DNA of 15,000 nucleotides from Devosia sp. (GCA_016713105.1 JADJPS010000007.1:1-15000); one strand, 5' to 3'; counted from the first letter of the stretch, positions 1 to 8,121 are shown. Notes: generated by a model from the sequence alone, not told the origin. Translations and numbers: made by a program.

Positions 1-1
1 C

Positions 2-644
2 ACGCGGCGCATGAATGAGCTTCGTGCGGAGCACAACGCCGCTCGCAATGATCAGCGGGCAGAGCTCGTCAGGATCGAGCGCGAGCGGGAGAAGATCATC
101 AAGGCAATCGCGGACGGCGTTGACGCATCACTCATCAAGGACCGGGCGAACGCGATTCAGAAGCGCAGGACTGAGCTCGAGGCGCTCCTGAAGAATGCGG
201 AAGACGAGCCAGTCGTGTTCCACCCGAATATGTCGAAGCGCTATCACGCGGCGATTCGTGAACTGGTCGCGACCTTCAAGGATGAAGGCTCGCGTCTTCA
301 GGCATCGAAGATTCTTAGAAGTCTGATCGACAAGGTCGTTCTCACCCCGGTCGCCGGGGAGAAGAGGCTTTCGATCGATCTGATCGGCGATCTGGCAGGA
401 ATCCTGTCGATCGCATCCAACCGTGACAAGGAGGCCGTTAAGGCCGAGTTGTCGAACGTCAACCTAGTGCAGGACGACGACGCTGCTGGAGACGAAGAAA
501 ACCCTGGAATTCCAGGGACTTCGTCAAAGCAGGACGCGCTCTTGGCGGGAGCCAAACTTGATCGCAACATGAGTGGCGATCGGCAACCTAAGTCCCAAAA
601 TCAGAGAACCCCGCTTTCGCGGGGCTCTCAGAATCAATCAGGAC

Positions 645-664
<20 letters not shown>
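2..664 (+). CDS. Serine site-specific recombinase, C-terminal part (5' end outside window)
   Basis: The frame is open from the left edge, so only the C-terminal 220 residues are visible; the catalytic resolvase domain must lie upstream. What is seen is the tail typical of large serine recombinases of alphaproteobacterial elements: a charged coiled-coil helix (about residues 10-65, rich in Glu, Arg and Lys with a REREKIIKAIADG core), then an HPNMSKRYHAAIRELV block and an ILRSLIDKVVLTP segment followed by DLIGDLAGIL. These proteins cut and join DNA to integrate or excise mobile elements. The last 25 or so residues (RTPLSRG onward) are low-complexity and coincide with the terminator and 3' end of the opposite-strand tRNA-fMet, so they are probably read-through rather than an evolved domain. 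Base composition looks visibly lower in G+C than the genes to the right. Family assignment is from the pattern of the tail only; the catalytic serine cannot be checked here. Confidence 0.85.
603..628 (-). terminator. Hairpin, probable tRNA-fMet terminator
   Basis: CCCCGC (609-614) and GCGGGG (619-624) form a perfect 6-bp stem around a 4-nt loop. It extends through AGAG (603-606) and CTCT (625-628), with two unpaired A residues on one side. On the minus strand it lies about 17 nt beyond the tRNA CCA end and is followed by a short T run (GATTTTGG), so it fits a Rho-independent terminator for the tRNA. It sits inside the recombinase reading frame on the other strand. Confidence 0.6.
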
Positions 665-719
<55 letters not shown>

Positions 720-784
720 CCATCAACACCAAAGCCTTGGGCTTCTTGCGTCTCTTGCTGCGGCCATCACCGCGACGCAGGGCG

Positions 785-813
785 TATATAGGGGGAGTGG
801 CGGCCTACCTCAA
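785..813 (-). promoter_or_regulatory. Candidate sigma70-type promoter for tRNA-fMet
   Basis: On the minus strand TTGAGG (808-813) and TATATA (785-790) are separated by exactly 17 nt, close to -35/-10 consensus in an otherwise GC-rich stretch. It would start transcription near 778, about 58 nt before the tRNA 5' end. It is the only good promoter-like pair I found between 720 and 852. Confidence 0.5.
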
Positions 814-852
814 GGCAAAAAGCGCACGCCGTGACAGTTTTTTGACCGCGGT

Positions 853-1638
853 TCACGGCTGCGGCGCGACTGGCGCCTCCGTGGCCGAGGCGCCACCGGC
901 GCTGCTTCTGCATCGCACCCCGAACTCGGCCTCGAGCCTGTTCAGTGCCGTCGCCAGTTGCGACCGGCTCGCCTGCAGCCCGCGGCGGCTGGCGCGCGGG
1001 CCCAGCGCCTGGGGGCGCGTCGCAACATCGCTGAGCAACTTGTCGACGTAGGGAATGAACAGCGTGATGCCCCGTGCCGCCGAGACTGCGGCCGGGCACT
1101 TGCCGGCGATCCCCGCTGCCGCGGCGACGGCAAGGTTGATCTCGGCCGCCTGCCTGGCCTCGATCACCGCCTCGGTGAACTCCGTGGTGGCGACCGGTAC
1201 CGGGGGCTGATAGCGCGGGTCGTCGGCGAGATCGGCCGGCGGGCGATGTCCGCGGCAGGCCCGCTGCAGCCACTCGTCGGTGCGCACCCGTGCCGCAAAG
1301 GTCAGCACCCGGGACTGCAATACCCTGTCGCGCACCGGCACGGCGTCCTTGCCGGTCCTGTCGGCCAGCGCATCGCGGGCAGCAGCGAGGTAGCGGTAGC
1401 CGAGCCCGAAGCTGTTGGAAAGACGCGTCAGTTCGAGGCAGTCGGCCTGCGAACCGGCCGCCCGCAGCTTGAGCGAATCCTGTCCAACGGTGGCGGCAAC
1501 CACGCTCACGAACTCATCGAGTTCGGCGACCGGCATGCTGCCGATTCGCCTCAGTTGCGAATCCTCCTCGGCGGCGGCCGGAAACCCGAGCACGGTGACG
1601 AGCAGGAAGATCAGAATCAGGCGAACGGCGTGCGGCAC
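853..1638 (-). CDS. Exported protein of unknown function
   Basis: I do not recognise a family. From the GTG at 1638 the protein has 261 residues and begins with a clean signal peptide (PHAVRLILIFLLVTVLGFPAAA, cleavage likely after AAA at about residue 23, before EED). That start leaves a short n-region and has a GGGA element about 10 nt upstream. A longer frame would need a TTG at 1665 and puts nine extra residues before the hydrophobic core. The mature part is mostly helical-looking and alanine-rich, with four cysteines (about 67, 128, 181 and 243) that could form two disulfides in the periplasm. The C-terminus is a Pro/Ala/Gly-rich tail. It is transcribed divergently from the aldo/keto reductase at 1763. 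The coding claim rests on the signal peptide, the four spaced cysteines and frame integrity. Confidence 0.7.
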   Translation of the reverse strand: MPHAVRLILIFLLVTVLGFPAAAEEDSQLRRIGSMPVAELDEFVSVVAATVGQDSLKLRAAGSQADCLELTRLSNSFGLGYRYLAAARDALADRTGKDAVPVRDRVLQSRVLTFAARVRTDEWLQRACRGHRPPADLADDPRYQPPVPVATTEFTEAVIEARQAAEINLAVAAAAGIAGKCPAAVSAARGITLFIPYVDKLLSDVATRPQALGPRASRRGLQASRSQLATALNRLEAEFGVRCRSSAGGASATEAPVAPQP

Positions 1639-1762
1639 TGTCGGGGTTCCCGGTGAGGCGCGCAATTTCCACGATCACGTCCATCGACGCAACCCGGCCG
1701 CGCACCCTTGTCTTGGCGGCAGACGGCCCATAGGGTGCGCCCCGACTTCGACGGGGGTAACG

Positions 1763-2803
1763 ATGAAGAAGAACCGACTGGGCCGCACCGACGTGATGGT
1801 CACCGAAATCTGCCTCGGCACCATGACTTGGGGCAAGCAGAACACGGAGGCCGAAGGGCATGCCCAGATGGACTTCGCAGTGGACCACGGCATCAACTTC
1901 TTCGACACCGCCGAGATGTACGCCGTCCCTCCCGACGCCTCCACCTACGGCAAAACCGAGGAGATCATCGGCAACTGGTTCAGCAGGACCGGCAAGCGCG
2001 ACAGCATCGTGCTGGCGTCCAAAGTGGCCGGCGGCGGCCGCCCCTGGGTCCGCGGTGGTCGCGGCATCGATGCGCCCAGCGTGCGCGAGGCGGTCGAAGG
2101 CAGCCTGAGACGACTGAGGACGGACTATATCGACCTGTACCAGATCCACTGGCCACGGCGCGGGCACTACCATTTCGAGGGGTCATGGGACTACAATCCT
2201 TACACCCAGCAGAAGCGCGACGAGGTGCTGCCCAACCTCATCGAGGTGCACGAGGTGATGGGCGAACTCGTCAAGGCGGGCAAGATCCGGTACTTCGGCC
2301 TCTCCAACGAGACGGCCTGGGGGACCATGCAATACCTCAAGCTGGCCGAGCAGCGCGGCCTGCCGCGGGTGCAGACCATCCAGAACGAGTACAACTTCCT
2401 GCGGCGCTACTACGACATGGACCTCGCCGAACTGGCCTTCCACGAAGACGTGGGGCTGCTCGCCTATTCGCCGCTGGCCGCCGGAGCGATCTCCGGCAAG
2501 TACCTCGGCGGCGTGCTGCCGCCTGGAACACGCGGCGCCGTGGCAGGCTCGGCCTATCGCAACAACCAGTATACCGAGCCGGCGATCCGGGCCTATCTCG
2601 CTCTCGCCGCCCAGCACGGGCTCGACGTCAACCAGATGGCCATCGCGTTCTGCCTCACCAAGCCGTTCATGACATCGGTCATCATCGGGGCGACCAATCT
2701 GGAGCAACTCGCCGTCAACATCGCTGCGGCCGACGTGACGCTGTCGCGCGACGTGCTGGACGGCATCCAGCAGATCTTCATGCAGTACCCGCGGACCCTG
2801 TAG
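1763..2803 (+). CDS. tas: Tas-like NADP(H)-dependent aldo/keto reductase
   Basis: The 346-residue product has the same length as E. coli Tas and shares its layout: N-terminal LGTMTWGKQNTEAEGHAQ, INFFDTAEMYAVPP, DLYQIHWPRRG, IRYFGLSNETAWG, IQNEYNFL and a C-terminal GATNLEQL motif for the NADP phosphate. The aldo/keto reductase catalytic tetrad is complete (Asp48, Tyr53, Lys87, His129). The family reduces aldehydes and ketones with NADPH in the cytoplasm using a TIM-barrel fold; the natural substrate of Tas is not firmly known. The ATG at 1763 is chosen because GGGGG lies 5-9 nt upstream and the family N-terminus (K-x-RLGRTDVMV) begins there; the open frame extends further upstream but those residues are unrelated. 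It is divergent from the exported protein gene and single, with a 138-bp gap before the DUF599 gene. Confidence 0.92.
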   Translation: MKKNRLGRTDVMVTEICLGTMTWGKQNTEAEGHAQMDFAVDHGINFFDTAEMYAVPPDASTYGKTEEIIGNWFSRTGKRDSIVLASKVAGGGRPWVRGGRGIDAPSVREAVEGSLRRLRTDYIDLYQIHWPRRGHYHFEGSWDYNPYTQQKRDEVLPNLIEVHEVMGELVKAGKIRYFGLSNETAWGTMQYLKLAEQRGLPRVQTIQNEYNFLRRYYDMDLAELAFHEDVGLLAYSPLAAGAISGKYLGGVLPPGTRGAVAGSAYRNNQYTEPAIRAYLALAAQHGLDVNQMAIAFCLTKPFMTSVIIGATNLEQLAVNIAAADVTLSRDVLDGIQQIFMQYPRTL

Positions 2804-2941
2804 GCAGCGGCAGCCGGTTGTCGGCTCCCGGTCGGTCAAGGCCGTGGGTCCCACCCGGCACGGGCACGGCCGGCGCTCGCGATCCGCGACAATCGCCAAT
2901 CCGCACCGACGGCGGTATGAAGGTCAGTCGAGGAGTCGGGG

Positions 2942-3634
2942 GTGCCCATGACGCTGTTTGCGACGCTGTTTCCGCTCATCTGCTGGTTCGTCTACAACTA
3001 CGGCGTCCCGCTGCTGGAGCGCCGCCGCCCGTCCCTGTCGGTGATCATGTCGATGCAGCGCCGCCGCTGGGTCGCCAATGCCGTCAATCGGGAGAGCCCG
3101 CTCGACGCGATTCTTTCGGGCAACCTGATGGGGTCGGTGAGCTTTCTGGCCTCCACGTCGGTCCTGCTGGTGCTCGCCATCTTCACCGCCTTCGGCAATC
3201 TCAACGCCCTGATGGAGACGCTGGCGACGGTGGGGATATGGGCGAGCTACACGGTGGCCGACGTGCAGATACACCTGTTCGCCATGCTGGCGGTGTTCGT
3301 GCTGAGTTTTTTCGCCTTCACCCTGGCGCTGCGGCAGTTCAACCATTTTTGCATCATGATCGGCGCCATCGACCATTCCGGCCACACCACCGAGGCCGAA
3401 ATCGACGCCATCGCGCAGCTCAACGCCCTGGCGGCGCGCAATTTCAACAACGGCATCCGCGGCTACTACTTCTCGGTCGCGACAGTGGCCTGGTTCGCGA
3501 GCGAATGGCTCGCGATTGCAGCGAGCCTCGTGACCGTCGGCTTTCTCGTTCACCGCGAGTTCTTCTCGTCGGCGCATCGCGTCGCCGCCTCCGTCGCAGT
3601 GCTCGCCAGTCGGCGCGAGAAGGAACTCGGCTGA
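2942..3634 (+). CDS. DUF599 family inner-membrane protein
   Basis: The 230-residue protein has about four hydrophobic segments (near residues 4-20, 62-84, 111-130 and 183-203). It carries the signature blocks of DUF599 proteins: a basic loop RRRPSLSVIM followed by RRRW, then ILSGNLMGSVSFLASTSVLL, then TLALRQFNHFCIMIGA, and RNFNNGIRGYYF with WF before the last helix. The family is widespread in proteobacteria and its function is unknown. The start is GTG at 2942 because AGGAG (2931-2935) lies 6 nt upstream; the ATG at 2948 would be too far from it. It is convergent with the Sel1-repeat gene, leaving only 19 bp between the stops. No neighbouring gene suggests a clear role. Confidence 0.88.
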   Translation: MPMTLFATLFPLICWFVYNYGVPLLERRRPSLSVIMSMQRRRWVANAVNRESPLDAILSGNLMGSVSFLASTSVLLVLAIFTAFGNLNALMETLATVGIWASYTVADVQIHLFAMLAVFVLSFFAFTLALRQFNHFCIMIGAIDHSGHTTEAEIDAIAQLNALAARNFNNGIRGYYFSVATVAWFASEWLAIAASLVTVGFLVHREFFSSAHRVAASVAVLASRREKELG

Positions 3635-3653
3635 GCCTGGTATGCCGCCCGAT

Positions 3654-4946
3654 CTAGTTGTTGAGCTTGCTCGGCGGGTAGACCTTCGGGCCCGCGGCTG
3701 GCCGGGTCGGCGTGGCCGGCTCCTCGGCGAGGGCTGCAGCGAGCGCGGCATGGTTGTCCGCCCCGGGTCGATAGCCGAGATCTGCGGCCTGCTGGTAGAG
3801 GTCCAGCGCCCGGGATTTGTCAGCAGCCACACCGTAGCCGTGCTCGTAGAGATAGCCGAGGTTGTTGAGGCCGACCGGATTGCCGTCATCGGCGGCCCGC
3901 TCGCTGAAATGCAGTGCCTTGTCGAAATCGAGCATGCCACCATCGCCATCAAGGTACATGAGGCCCAGGTTGGCGGCAGCATCCGACAGGCCGCTGTCCG
4001 CCGCCTGTCGATAGAGCCGCCGGGCCGTGGCAAAATCCTGCTCGACCCCGTCCCCGTCCTCGTACAGCAGCGCCAGGTTGAACTGGGCCGCGGCGATGCC
4101 CTGGTCGGCTGCCTGCCGGTAGAGCTCGGCGGCCGCGGCAGCGTCGAGGGCCGTGCCATAGCCGAGCTGTTTCAGGTAGCCCAGAGCATTGGCGGCGAGC
4201 CCGTATCCCTGCTCGGTCGCGAGGCGGTATTGCTCGGCAGCGGCAGCATAGTCGGGCTCGCCGGTGACCGTGCCATCTTCGTAGAGCCGGCCAAGGTTGT
4301 ACTGGCCGCGCGCATCCCCATGCCGGGCGGCGCGCTGGAACCAGGCCGCTGCTGCGACCGGGTCGGAATCGAGCCCCAACCCCTCAAGGTACATCAGAGC
4401 CAGATTGGACTGGGCGCGCGGCACGCCCGCGATGGCGGCGGCACGGTACCAGCGGCCTGCAAGGCCCCAGTCCTGCGGAACGCCTTCGGCATAGTCGAAA
4501 GACAGCGCAAGGCTGTCCATCGCCGGCCCGAAGCCCGCATCGGCGGCCTGCTGCAGCATTTCGGCCCCGCGAACCATGTCCTGCGTCACGACATCCCCGA
4601 CAATGAGCATGTCGCCCAGCAGCGTCAGTGCCACCGGATTGCCGTCGTCAGCCGCCGCCTCGAGCAGCGGCACGGCACTGGCGCTGTCGCCGAGCGCGTC
4701 GTGAGCCCGCCCGAGCCAGGCCTTGAGGGCCGGAGATTCGGGGTCTTCTTCCAGCGCGGACAGACAGGTTTCGATTGCCGAAGGGTCGATCTCCCAGCGA
4801 TCCCTGCCGATCGCCTCGTAGCCCCACTCATACTGGCTGGCCGCCGCCGCTGCGCAGGCATCGAAGGCCTCGCCTGCGAATGCACACGAGGGCAGGAGGG
4901 CAGCAAGGAGCACTCCCTGCCCTGTCCGGCCGATCGTTCCCGCCAT
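3654..4946 (-). CDS. Exported Sel1-repeat protein with two-cysteine N-terminal module
   Basis: The protein has 430 residues from the ATG at 4946, which has a strong GGGAGGA ribosome site about 4 nt upstream. An upstream in-frame extension to 5033 lacks such support and would bury the signal peptide. Residues 1-24 are a signal peptide ending AFA. Residues 31-101 form a module beginning CAAAAASQYE, with a second cysteine at 61 (IETC) and KAWLGRA...VPLLEAA. Eight Sel1 repeats follow, each about 36 residues, of the form A..NLG.LYEDG.GV..D...A..LYRQAADQG. The C-terminus is Pro/Thr-rich. Sel1 repeats are helical solenoids that scaffold protein interactions; this one should be periplasmic. It is the last gene of a minus-strand set after two glycosyltransferases, 55 bp downstream of the second. 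The same module recurs three times in the large Sel1 gene at 9418-12641. Its partner or target is unknown. Confidence 0.9.
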   Translation of the reverse strand: MAGTIGRTGQGVLLAALLPSCAFAGEAFDACAAAAASQYEWGYEAIGRDRWEIDPSAIETCLSALEEDPESPALKAWLGRAHDALGDSASAVPLLEAAADDGNPVALTLLGDMLIVGDVVTQDMVRGAEMLQQAADAGFGPAMDSLALSFDYAEGVPQDWGLAGRWYRAAAIAGVPRAQSNLALMYLEGLGLDSDPVAAAAWFQRAARHGDARGQYNLGRLYEDGTVTGEPDYAAAAEQYRLATEQGYGLAANALGYLKQLGYGTALDAAAAAELYRQAADQGIAAAQFNLALLYEDGDGVEQDFATARRLYRQAADSGLSDAAANLGLMYLDGDGGMLDFDKALHFSERAADDGNPVGLNNLGYLYEHGYGVAADKSRALDLYQQAADLGYRPGADNHAALAAALAEEPATPTRPAAGPKVYPPSKLNN

Positions 4947-5001
4947 CTCGTCCTCCCGTTCCCGACTGCAACAATAGCCAAAGGCCGGCCACCCGCAAGG
5001 C

Positions 5002-6465
5002 TCACTCGACGGGGGCAATGTAGCCCTTGGCAAGATAGAGCTGGCGCTGGTTGACCCGCCGACCCTGGTGGATCACCGCCTCATCGGAGAGCAGCACGAT
5101 TTCGGTGAACCGCGCGCGGACCTCTTCGCGCAACGTTCGCCAGATGTCGGTGTAGAGGATCGCGTCCTCGCCGGCGTGGGCTGTTGTGTCGAACCAGTAG
5201 TCGTACTGGTCGCGGCGGGGATTGAGGCTGGTCACGCCGGTGGTGCCGAGCGCGAAACCGAGGAGCGAGGCACTCGTGTAGTCCGTCGTGGCGATGAAGT
5301 CGGCCCCGTGCTCGCGTTGCGCGGCGCGCACCGCCTCGGCGGTCTCCGTCCAGCCATAGGCCCAGGAGGTTGCCTCATCGTCCATCGCCACCGGGTCGCC
5401 GAGTGGCCCGATAGAGAAGTTGACGAATACGACAACGAGCAGTGTCGTCCCGTAGAGGATATGCAGCCAGGCCAGCCATCGCCACTTGAGGTGGAGGGCG
5501 AGGAACGGCAGCGCCACGACATAGGCTACGAGGTTCCAGTGAAACAGCGTGGCGGTGAAATAGGAGAGGCCCGCCATGCTGAGGCTCGAAAGCCAGAACG
5601 TCACCTGAGCGAGGCCGGTGCCCGCCGCCCCTCCACGCCGCAGCGCAAAGGCCAGCATGGGCACGACCAGGAACGGGCCGACCGCGACCATGGACACCAT
5701 GAGCCAGCCCCTGATCCCCTCCAGACCTGGCACCCGCACAGCGTGGCGATCACCGAGGACGAAGCCATAGGACGCAAAACCCTCGGTGAGGTTCCAGACC
5801 AGCACCGGCATCTGCAGCGCAACCGCGATGCCGGCCGCCAGGTAGAGTTGCGGCCGCGCCAGCAATGGTCGCATGCGGGGCGCCAGCACCACGTACAGGG
5901 CGAGCCCGATGCCGAAAAACGCGGCGTTGTACTTGGCGAGACCAGCAAGGCCGAGGCAGGTCGCCCCCAGATAGAGGTAGCGCCATCGTGGCGCGTGCGG
6001 CCAACCGTCGATGAAGCAGACAAGAAAGTAGAGGGCCGCAAGCGCGCAGGTGAGCAGCAGGTAGTCGGGCAATGCCCAGCCGGTGACCACGAAGAGGACG
6101 GGGGTGACGAGGAACAACAGCAACGTCAGCCAGAAGTGCTCCGGCCAGGCCGGCGCGATGCGCTGCGAAATCAGCCGGAGCAGCACTAGGTCGGCGAGGA
6201 AGGCGAGGACCACCGGCAGACGCAGCGCGAATTTGTTCCAGCCGAACAGCGCACCGCTCAGGCTCTGCAGCCAGGCGTTGAGCGGCGGGTGGTCGAAGTA
6301 GGAAAGCGCCGGATGCTGCCCCCACATCCAGTAGTAGGCCTCATCCTGAAAGACGTTGGTCGAGGCCAGGAGCAGCAGCCTGAACAGCACGAGGACGAGA
6401 ACCAGTGCCCTGATTGCCGCCAGCGGCGCAATTGATCGCATGCGCGCCGGCACTCCGCTTTCCAT
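5002..6465 (-). CDS. GT39/ArnT-like membrane glycosyltransferase (downstream paralog)
   Basis: The 487-residue polytopic protein shows the GT-C hallmark in its first extracytoplasmic loop: QDEAYYWMWGQHPALSYFDHPPL with the acidic DE pair at about residues 41-42. This is followed by LQSLSGALFGWNKFALRLP, a further run of hydrophobic helices, the GLAGLAKYNAAFFG block and a soluble C-terminal domain (about 370-487) expected in the periplasm. Such enzymes move a sugar from a polyprenyl-phosphate donor to lipid A, other lipids or protein; donor and acceptor cannot be read here. The ATG at 6465 is preferred, with GGGGG just upstream; the ATG at 6441 is possible and a TTG at 6480 less likely. It lies 89 bp after the paralog at 6555 and 55 bp before the Sel1 gene on the same strand, so co-transcription is plausible. 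The two transferases share the active-site loop and the (FL)AT...SRRD/NPRRD C-terminal region. Confidence 0.9.
   Translation of the reverse strand: MESGVPARMRSIAPLAAIRALVLVLVLFRLLLLASTNVFQDEAYYWMWGQHPALSYFDHPPLNAWLQSLSGALFGWNKFALRLPVVLAFLADLVLLRLISQRIAPAWPEHFWLTLLLFLVTPVLFVVTGWALPDYLLLTCALAALYFLVCFIDGWPHAPRWRYLYLGATCLGLAGLAKYNAAFFGIGLALYVVLAPRMRPLLARPQLYLAAGIAVALQMPVLVWNLTEGFASYGFVLGDRHAVRVPGLEGIRGWLMVSMVAVGPFLVVPMLAFALRRGGAAGTGLAQVTFWLSSLSMAGLSYFTATLFHWNLVAYVVALPFLALHLKWRWLAWLHILYGTTLLVVVFVNFSIGPLGDPVAMDDEATSWAYGWTETAEAVRAAQREHGADFIATTDYTSASLLGFALGTTGVTSLNPRRDQYDYWFDTTAHAGEDAILYTDIWRTLREEVRARFTEIVLLSDEAVIHQGRRVNQRQLYLAKGYIAPVE
6308..6342 (-). repeat. 35-nt block identical to 7891-7925 (active-site loop)
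   Basis: This stretch of the downstream glycosyltransferase is base-for-base the same as 7891-7925 in the upstream paralog. It encodes EAYYWMWGQHPA. It begins GCCGGATGCTGC and ends TAGGCCTC on the plus strand. The flanking 17 bases differ at one position before diverging. Confidence 0.9.
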
Positions 6466-6554
6466 CCCTGCCCCCGCCAACCCTGCCTTATCGCACGCGC
6501 CGCGCCGGCTGCAAATCGCCGGCTGTTCTGGCGCGCCGTCCGTGCCCGTCTTGT

Positions 6555-8054
6555 CTAGCCGTCATCCGGCAACGGCCGAAACCCCTCGCCAAGATAGAGC
6601 GTGTAGGTCAGAAGCTGATGCCCGAATGGCCCCGCAGTGACCGTGCCGATCTCCCGCATCTGCTCGAAATGCAGCCGGAAGGTCTGCATGTCGTCCCGAC
6701 CGTCGACCAGAACGATGGCGCTCTGCCCCTGCCGCGTCACCGGATCGAACCAGTCGTCGAACGCATCCCGCCGAGACGAGAGCGCCACCACGGCGGAATC
6801 GTCGAGCGCGAAGGCGAGTTGGCTCGCCGTCTGGTAGCGATTGGTGGCGAGGAACTGGGTCCCATGGCTCCGCTGCGCCGCCGTCACCGCGGCGCCGACC
6901 TCGGTCCAGCCGAAGGCATGCTCGGTCTCGTAGAACGGTCGGCCGCCCCACAGGACGTTGACCGGCACGAGTGTAAAGTTAACCACAAAGAGCGTGGCGA
7001 AGGCCGTGCCGTAGAGCGCGTGCAGCGTCAGCGAGACCCGATCGACGTGCCGGCCGAGAAACGGCAAAGCCAGCACGAAGGCCGCTATATTCCACCAGGG
7101 CAGGATGGTGGCGAAGTTGGCAAGATAGAGCAGCGGCACCGTCGAGAGCACAAACACGAGCAGGGCCAGGACCCGCGCCGGCCGCTCGAACGGCGTGAGG
7201 CGCCAGCCGACGAAGAAGCGCAGCAGTGCCGGGACGAGGAACGGCGACAGCATGGTCAGCGTTCCGATCGCCGCCGATGCCATTTCCTGCGGATCGATGC
7301 CCGAGAAGCGCCCCGCAAAGCGACCCGCCAGGTGGAATCGGAAGGAGGCGAAGTCGGTCTGCAGCGCAAATGCGAGCACCGGGGCCTGGATGGCGATCGC
7401 GAGGCTCGCTGCGAGGTAGAGTTCAGGCCGAAGCAGCAGCGGCCGGAGGCGCGGCCGCAGGAGGATCGTTGCGGCGACGGCAATGCCGAGCAGTGCGCCG
7501 TTGTATTTGGCCAGCGCCGCGAGCCCCAGCAAAGCGGCAGCGCCGAAAAGATGCAGTCGCCGCCCGTCTCCGCCGGCTTCGACATCGCCGAAGTAGTGCA
7601 TGAAGAGGTAGCCCGCGGCGAGGGCAAGGAACACCATCAGGTAGTCGTTGAACACTACCGACCCGAACAGTCCGAACATCGGTGCCGCGAGGTAGACGAC
7701 CAGCCCCTTCAGGAAGACCGGCCGCCACCCCGCACCGGCGAGGCGACGAGCCAGATCGAGATAGATCCAGACCGTGCCGACAAAGGCAGCAATGGAGGGC
7801 CAGCGCAGGGCGAAGAGGCTCCGTCCGAAGAGGCTGTGGGACAGTCCCTGTACCCAGCCCTGCAGCGGTGGGTGATCGAAGTAGGACCAGGCCGGATGCT
7901 GCCCCCACATCCAGTAGTAGGCCTCGTCGGCTATCGGAAAGGCGGCAAGGGAGAAGTACAGCTTGAGGACGACGAGGTAGCCGGCGACGAGCACCAGCAG
8001 CCACTCTGCCAGCGACAGCGGCGCCCTGCCGACACTCTGCGCACCATCGATCAC
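6555..8054 (-). CDS. GT39/ArnT-like membrane glycosyltransferase (upstream paralog)
   Basis: The 499-residue polytopic protein is paralogous to the gene at 5002-6465. It has the same extracytoplasmic loop ADEAYYWMWGQHPAWSYFDHPPL (DE at about residues 43-44), a LFGRSLFALRWPSIAAF helix, GLAALAKYNGALLG, and a C-terminal soluble part containing HGTQFLATNRYQTASQLAFAL and ALSSRRDAFDDWFD. It should transfer a sugar from a lipid-linked donor on the periplasmic face of the inner membrane; the acceptor is not predictable from sequence. The start is taken as GTG at 8054, giving a short n-region before the first helix. The in-frame TTG at 8096 adds a Pro/Gly/Arg-rich stretch (PPCFTRPPWGRG) that looks like translated untranslated leader. 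An 8-bp perfect hairpin (8054-8073) lies directly over the start region. It heads the minus-strand cluster and is divergent from bfd. Confidence 0.9.
   Translation of the reverse strand: MIDGAQSVGRAPLSLAEWLLVLVAGYLVVLKLYFSLAAFPIADEAYYWMWGQHPAWSYFDHPPLQGWVQGLSHSLFGRSLFALRWPSIAAFVGTVWIYLDLARRLAGAGWRPVFLKGLVVYLAAPMFGLFGSVVFNDYLMVFLALAAGYLFMHYFGDVEAGGDGRRLHLFGAAALLGLAALAKYNGALLGIAVAATILLRPRLRPLLLRPELYLAASLAIAIQAPVLAFALQTDFASFRFHLAGRFAGRFSGIDPQEMASAAIGTLTMLSPFLVPALLRFFVGWRLTPFERPARVLALLVFVLSTVPLLYLANFATILPWWNIAAFVLALPFLGRHVDRVSLTLHALYGTAFATLFVVNFTLVPVNVLWGGRPFYETEHAFGWTEVGAAVTAAQRSHGTQFLATNRYQTASQLAFALDDSAVVALSSRRDAFDDWFDPVTRQGQSAIVLVDGRDDMQTFRLHFEQMREIGTVTAGPFGHQLLTYTLYLGEGFRPLPDDG
7891..7925 (-). 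repeat. 35-nt block identical to 6308-6342 (active-site loop)
   Basis: This is the second copy of the identical segment, here in the upstream glycosyltransferase, covering the EAYYWMWGQHPA codons. Identity at synonymous positions is complete over the block, although the two proteins are clearly diverged elsewhere. Confidence 0.9.
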
Positions 8055-8073
8055 CCCCCGTCCCCACGGGGGG
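8054..8073 (-). promoter_or_regulatory. Perfect 8-bp hairpin at the glycosyltransferase start codon
   Basis: CCCCCCGT (8054-8061) and ACGGGGGG (8066-8073) are exact reverse complements around a 4-nt loop. In the minus-strand transcript the hairpin includes the first base of the chosen GTG start (8054) and all of its G-rich upstream region, so it could hide the ribosome site. There is no T run, so it is not a classical terminator. A regulatory function is inference only. Confidence 0.4.
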
Positions 8074-8121
8074 CGGGTGAAGCAGGGGGGGCGCAACGGG
8101 AGGCGGTAGCTATATCTGACA

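Noticed and set aside
1415..1762. Upstream in-frame extension of the Tas-like reductase
   Set aside because: It overlaps the opposite-strand exported protein gene, shows no homology to the family, and the ATG at 1763 has a good ribosome site.
2812..2826. AGCCG-N5-CGGCT hairpin after the Tas-like gene as a terminator
   Set aside because: The 5-bp stem has no T run, so it is too weak to call in this base composition.
1708..3657. A 649-codon plus-strand frame across the reductase and DUF599 genes
   Set aside because: It is a shifted frame of two recognised genes, with Arg/Pro/Gly-rich composition and no motif.
2924..4159. A 411-codon minus-strand frame overlapping the DUF599 and Sel1 genes
   Set aside because: It covers the Sel1 gene out of frame and is antisense to DUF599; the Ser/Arg/Pro bias is that of a shadow frame.
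6504..6523. GCCGGC-N8-GCCGGC as a terminator between the two glycosyltransferases
   Set aside because: The stem is short, GCCGGC is self-complementary and common at this G+C, and no T run follows on either strand.
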